A stretch of 64,000 bases of DNA, from contig CAVVVC010000007.1 of assembly GCA_963751595.1 (NCBI GenBank), forward strand, positions 310,001 through 374,000. The letters are read 5' to 3'. Below the pieces are notes generated by a model, which did no database searches, was not told the DNA's origin, and was given only the letters and a program-made list of their open reading frames with translations. Numbering within the stretch: position 1 is the first letter of the stretch; each line of letters begins with the position of its first letter. Of this stretch, positions 60,764 through 64,000 are shown in pieces. Both the position numbers and the translations under genes were made by a program. The DNA is from JAHEGP01 sp963751595 (GTDB lineage Bacteria; Pseudomonadota; Gammaproteobacteria; Pseudomonadales; JAHEGP01).

Positions 60764-61053
60764 GTTTGCTCGCCGGCGCCCGTCTTCCCCGATCATGTTC
60801 CCCCTCCCCCGATCCAGCTCACTCAGGGCTTGGATGCACTGAAATCGATGCCAGCACCAGTCAACCTGTCCGAGTGTGAGCGCCTTTCCCTGAGTAACCC
60901 CAACATGGCAGGGCTCCAATCGGTGGCCGGAGTTGCAAGATGAGCCGGTCGATTGCGGGATATTGGCTATTATTGTCAGCAGGAACTGTTTTCAGCAGGC
61001 ATGGACTGAGCCTGCGCTTTTCGCCCCGGGGCCAGTGGATTACAATTCGTGCC

Positions 61054-61542
61054 ATGATGAGATCGTTGATTTACAGTGCATTCCTGCTGGGTGCCGGTGT
61101 TGCCCTGGCTTCGCCCAAGGCCGACTTTGTATTGGTCAACAAGGCCGAGCGCAAACTCTACCTGTTGCAAAACGGGATGCCGTTCAGGGAGTATCGGGTC
61201 TCCCTGGGCCCCCAGCCCCGGGGTCATAAGTTCAGAGAGGGTGATGATCGAACGCCCGAAGGCAGGTACACCCTTGACTTCAAGAAGGCCGACAGCGACT
61301 TTTACAAGGCCATACATATCTCGTACCCGAATCAATACGATCTGGAACTCGCACGATTTGCGGGGGTCAATGCTGGTGGATCTATCATGATCCACGGGTT
61401 TCCGGATCGGCCGCTGGAGTTCCCGGCAGCGGTTATCCAGCGGGTCAACTGGACCGATGGCTGTATTGCGGTCACCAACGAAGAGATGGACGAAATATGG
61501 AATGCCGTGGATATTGGCACTCCAATCGAGATTTTACCCTGA
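61054..61542 (+). CDS. L,D-transpeptidase YafK-like, exported
   Basis: 162 residues from ATG 61054 with a signal peptide (MRSLIYSAFLLGAGVALA). A YkuD-type L,D-transpeptidase domain follows: LVNKAERKLYLLQNG, DDRTPEGRYTLDFKK, and catalytic His and Cys in SIMIHGFPDRPLE and VNWTDGCIAVTNEEM. YafK-type enzymes (DpaA) can remove Lpp from peptidoglycan rather than attach it. An in-frame start at 60940 adds a second hydrophobic stretch and is less likely. It is 24 bases before the second transpeptidase, so the two are one unit. Confidence 0.87.
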   Translation: MMRSLIYSAFLLGAGVALASPKADFVLVNKAERKLYLLQNGMPFREYRVSLGPQPRGHKFREGDDRTPEGRYTLDFKKADSDFYKAIHISYPNQYDLELARFAGVNAGGSIMIHGFPDRPLEFPAAVIQRVNWTDGCIAVTNEEMDEIWNAVDIGTPIEILP

Positions 61543-61566
61543 GTAGCCAGCGGCTGATTAGCATTG

Positions 61567-62517
61567 ATGAGCATTGACAGAATGTACAGGACAGGTTGCG
61601 TTTTGCTGCTGTCGGTTTTTTTACTGGCGGGGCCAGCGCAGGGTATGGAGCGCCTGCATATTTTTGCATTGGGGCCCGCTACGGGTGATGTAGTCGGCGA
61701 ACTGCAGGAGGTGACGGTTTCGGATCAGGAGACCCTTATCGATATCGGTCGGGAATTCATGTTCGGTTACGATGCCTTGCGTGCGGCCAACCCGAAAATT
61801 GACGCCTGGGCCCCCCAGCCGGGAGAGGTCGTTACCTTGCCGGCGCAACACGTTTTGCCCGCCGCGCCGCGTAAGGGCATCGTTATCAACGTTTCAGAGA
61901 AGCGGTTGTATTACTACCCTCCCAGCGCCCGCGGACAAACCCCCACGGTTGAGGTCTACCCCATCAGTGTCGGGCGCGGTGATTGGAGTACGCCCCTGGA
62001 AGTGACGAAGGTGACCGGGCGAGCCAAAAACCCGGATTGGTATCCGCCGGCGTCGGTGCGCAAGGAGCACGCTGCCCGGGGCGACATACTCCCGGCCAGG
62101 GTGCCCGCTGGGCCGGATAACCCACTCGGTCAGTATATCCTGCGGCTTGGCATTCCCAGTTACTTCATTCACGGTACCAATCGTGAAAATGGCATTGGGA
62201 TGCAGGTTACCCACGGTTGTATACGCATGTACCCTGCAGATATCGAGAGCCTGGCGCTGCGGGTCAAAAACAATACCCCCGTATACATCATCAATCAGCG
62301 CTACAAGGCAGGCTGGAAAGAGGGGGTCTTGTATCTGGAAGTACATCCACCGCTCGAGGGTTCCGCAGGAGCCGTCGACCAGACCAGCCGCAGCATTACC
62401 ACTGCGCTTGCAGAGGCAAAAAAGCAGGTACCTGACGCCGTTATCGACTGGGATGAGGTCTGGCGCGTACAAGCGTTGGAACGGGGCTTACCCACACCCG
62501 TCGGGGGAACACTCTAG
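61567..62517 (+). CDS. L,D-transpeptidase, ErfK/YbiS type
   Basis: 316 residues with a signal peptide (TGCVLLLSVFLLAGPAQGME), a LysM-like motif (DIGREFMFGYDALRAANPKI then DAWAPQPGEVVTLP) and a YkuD domain: ISEK-type INVSEKRLYYYPPSARGQTP, FIHGTNRENGIGM and the catalytic QVTHGCIRMYPADIE with His and Cys. Enzymes of this type in E. coli (ErfK, YbiS, YcfS) attach Lpp to peptidoglycan through its C-terminal Lys. The Lpp-like gene lies directly convergent (stop to stop 115 bases). TTG 61564 or ATG 61567 could be the start. Confidence 0.9.
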   Translation: MSIDRMYRTGCVLLLSVFLLAGPAQGMERLHIFALGPATGDVVGELQEVTVSDQETLIDIGREFMFGYDALRAANPKIDAWAPQPGEVVTLPAQHVLPAAPRKGIVINVSEKRLYYYPPSARGQTPTVEVYPISVGRGDWSTPLEVTKVTGRAKNPDWYPPASVRKEHAARGDILPARVPAGPDNPLGQYILRLGIPSYFIHGTNRENGIGMQVTHGCIRMYPADIESLALRVKNNTPVYIINQRYKAGWKEGVLYLEVHPPLEGSAGAVDQTSRSITTALAEAKKQVPDAVIDWDEVWRVQALERGLPTPVGGTL

Positions 62518-62582
62518 CCCTGCAACAGGCTCGGCCAGAGCTGTTTGTCCCCGCCGCAGCAAATTTTCTTATACGCGGGCAT

Positions 62583-62616
62583 AAAAAAGCCCGGCAGCCT
62601 TGGCGGCGCCGGGCTT
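62583..62616 (-). terminator. Intrinsic terminator of the Lpp-like gene
   Basis: On the minus strand, AAGCCCGGC / GCCGGGCTT stem (nine pairs, 12-base loop) followed by TTTTTT (62583-62588 read as A on plus), 16 bases past the lipoprotein stop. Confidence 0.83.
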
Positions 62617-62632
62617 CGGGCACAACGTTTGA

Positions 62633-62914
62633 CTACTTCGCCATTGAGCGCTGGAAAGCACGATCAATTTTGTCGTTGGCTTCTTCGGCGGTCATGTTGG
62701 CTGCGTTAGCCGTGGCCAGTGCCTGGTCCGCAGTGGACTGGGCGCGCTCAGCTGCAGTGCGAGCAGCTGCGGCATTCTGGTTGGCTTCGTTGGCGGTTTG
62801 CTCAGCGGCGGCGGCCATAGAACGTACTTCGTCCAGAGAGCTGTTGCTGGCACAGCCAGTGGCAATCGCGATAACCGCTGCTGCTGTCAGTACTTTCATT
62901 GGGTTGTGCTTCAT
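62633..62914 (-). CDS. Lpp/OprI-type murein lipoprotein
   Basis: 93 residues. Signal peptide and lipobox MKVLTAAAVIAIATGCAS; the mature part is a long Ala-rich heptad helix (NEANQNAAAARTAAERAQST then ADQALATANAANMTAEEAND), as in Lpp and OprI trimers, ending in Lys (FQRSMAK). That terminal Lys is the residue linked to diaminopimelate of the wall by L,D-transpeptidases, one of which is encoded next door. AAGGGG lies seven bases ahead of ATG 62914. A good terminator follows, as expected of an abundant, highly expressed mRNA. Confidence 0.88.
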   Translation of the reverse strand: MKHNPMKVLTAAAVIAIATGCASNSSLDEVRSMAAAAEQTANEANQNAAAARTAAERAQSTADQALATANAANMTAEEANDKIDRAFQRSMAK

Positions 62915-63140
62915 TGTCTATCCCCTTACGTTATTGGGAAAAAATTTAATTTCAGTTTGCCTTTGATAATGCTTGAAAAGCCTAATCAGAGGATGTGGTT
63001 AAGTTACCACCATATACAGGTGTATTTCCAGTATACAGGCCAAAGTTTTGGGCTTGCGGCCCTTGGCGCTTCAGGAGCGAAGCGCCGAGGCGGCAATTTT
63101 GTAATCGCTGACCGGCCGCTGTAATCCGGTTGTGGCCCGG

Positions 63141-64000
63141 CTAGGGTGCCAGCAGTTGCTCGGCAAAGGCCTGAAGATCTTCCAGGCTGTGCAGGTCGCG
63201 CTCAAAATGCGGTACTCTCTGGACCGCAATCTGCTGCTGTGCTACGGGTGTGTTTGCGATCGTATACTCGTCCGCCAGTGCCAGGTCGTGTTGCTCCTGG
63301 TAACAATCCAGCAGTCGCTGGGTGAGCTCGGGGAGAATCTCTACGCTGGCTGCCGCGGCCGCAAGTTCCTTTTGGCAGTTGGCGCTGAGTTGCTCTGGCC
63401 CGCGCGCCGTGTGAACCCGATTTACGATCATGCCGCCCACAGGGAGGTCCTCGCCGCGCAGGCGCTGGAAGAAGCGTTGGGCTTGCCCCAGGCTGGCGGG
63501 TTCGGGTGCACATATCAGCAGGAAACTACTGTCACTCTGCCCCAGCAGCTCTCGGACGCGCTCCGAACGCTGCTTGAAGCCCTCGAACATATCGGTAAAA
63601 ACCAGGAAAAACTCGGACAGTTCGTTTAGGAACTCGTAGCCGGTCAGCTTCTCGAGAAACTTGAGCGACTTGGCTGAGCCTCGCTTGAAGAGCTTCATTC
63701 CACCCTTGCCGACTACTTTGTAGGGCTTCAGCAGCACCTTCAAGAAGCGCCCCTCGAAAAGTTCGAACATGCGTTTGGGGGCGTCGATAAAATCCAGCGC
63801 ATGCTGTGAGGGCGGCGTGTCGACAACGACCAGATCGTAGCGATTCTCGCTGGCTATTTCGTAGACCCGCTCCATGGCCATAAATTCCCTGGAGCCGGCC
63901 AGTGAACTGCTGACGTGCTGATAATAGTGGTTGTCAAATATTGCCTGGCGCGCTTCGGGACTGGGTGCGTAGCGTTCGACGAGGTAGTCGAAGGTGCGCT
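63141..64000 (-). CDS. ArsA/Get3-type ATPase (5' part outside window)
   Basis: C-terminal 286 residues of an ArsA-family ATPase; the P-loop is beyond the window edge. The reading frame stays open from 63141 to 64000, and an internal Met at 63881 is not the start. Switch and Walker B-like region: YDLVVVDTPPSQHALDFIDA; further GGMIVNRVHTARGP and ADEYTIANTPVAQQQ. The N-terminal part of what is seen reads SSSLAGSREFMAMERVYEIA, as in the paired ArsA-like ATPases of gammaproteobacteria. It is not linked to arsenic genes here. The function is unknown; these proteins handle membrane-protein or metal cargo in other lineages. Confidence 0.85.
   Translation of the reverse strand, partial: RTFDYLVERYAPSPEARQAIFDNHYYQHVSSSLAGSREFMAMERVYEIASENRYDLVVVDTPPSQHALDFIDAPKRMFELFEGRFLKVLLKPYKVVGKGGMKLFKRGSAKSLKFLEKLTGYEFLNELSEFFLVFTDMFEGFKQRSERVRELLGQSDSSFLLICAPEPASLGQAQRFFQRLRGEDLPVGGMIVNRVHTARGPEQLSANCQKELAAAAASVEILPELTQRLLDCYQEQHDLALADEYTIANTPVAQQQIAVQRVPHFERDLHSLEDLQAFAEQLLAP

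Noticed and set aside
1..64000. CRISPR array, tRNA, rRNA or prophage
   Set aside because: No regularly spaced repeats, no tRNA-like cloverleaf noticed by reading, and no phage structural genes. A tRNA scan would be decisive and I could not run one.

Overview
The window is a GC-rich (roughly 60 percent) chromosome segment from a gammaproteobacterium. The gene types point to the Pseudomonadales/Cellvibrionales side (marine Halieaceae-like or pseudomonad-like): an AlgQ-type Rsd next to dsbB, gamma-type gshA, yrfG next to hslR, ATP-dependent pckA, an OprI-like Lpp, Lys/Ala-tailed phasins, and many acyl-CoA genes with TetR and AraC regulators. This placement is an inference from gene content only. 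I saw no rRNA, tRNA, CRISPR array or prophage.

Layout. 1-4.4 kb (minus): gshA, acpH, dsbB, lrgA, lrgB and rsd, a tightly packed thiol and envelope block. 4.6-6.2 kb: small unknown genes and a DUF924 gene closed by a terminator. 6.3-12.0 kb: a nest of mobile DNA. It holds an IS110-family (IS1111-type) element with a long structured 3' non-coding end, a perfect 1,244-bp tandem repeat of its right part, a DDE insertion sequence with clear terminal inverted repeats and target duplication, the small inverted-repeat element these two sit in, and a second 163-bp MITE-like element with its own target duplication. 12-20.8 kb: a cupin-MoxR-VWA operon, a lipoprotein convergent with a membrane Ser/Thr kinase, moaA and a DksA/TraR-type protein. 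20.9-30.7 kb: housekeeping genes (Nudix, amidohydrolase, TIGR01777 epimerase, pcm, antiporter, SpoU methylase, SlyD-like isomerase, SDR, histidine phosphatase).

30.7-47 kb is largely lipid and acyl-CoA metabolism. A broken FAD-oxidase gene ends at a second copy of the MITE-like repeat. A tandem-fused double TetR protein is divergent from an operon of acyl-CoA dehydrogenase, quinone reductase-like protein, iron alcohol dehydrogenase and thioesterase. Then come a phasin-like gene, an AraC regulator divergent from a diiron protein plus lysoplasmalogenase, gamma-glutamyltransferase, Nudix, a CoA-transferase and a FATP-type acyl-CoA synthetase. 47-56.4 kb: DUF2059 protein, MtfA-like peptidase, Tex, a TetR regulator with a second phasin, and a two-gene RND efflux operon preceded by a palindrome. 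56.5-64 kb: pckA, hslR, yrfG, cysQ, two L,D-transpeptidases, an Lpp-like lipoprotein (the likely partner of the second transpeptidase) and the end of an ArsA-type ATPase.

The most notable signal is in the IS1111-type element. Its 3' non-coding end folds into nested hairpins. One loop holds a 13-base stretch (7905-7917) that equals the right tip joined to the left tip of the element, as expected of a bridge/seekRNA donor guide. The partial second copy starts at an internal sequence resembling that guide, so the duplication could be an aberrant product of the RNA-guided recombinase.
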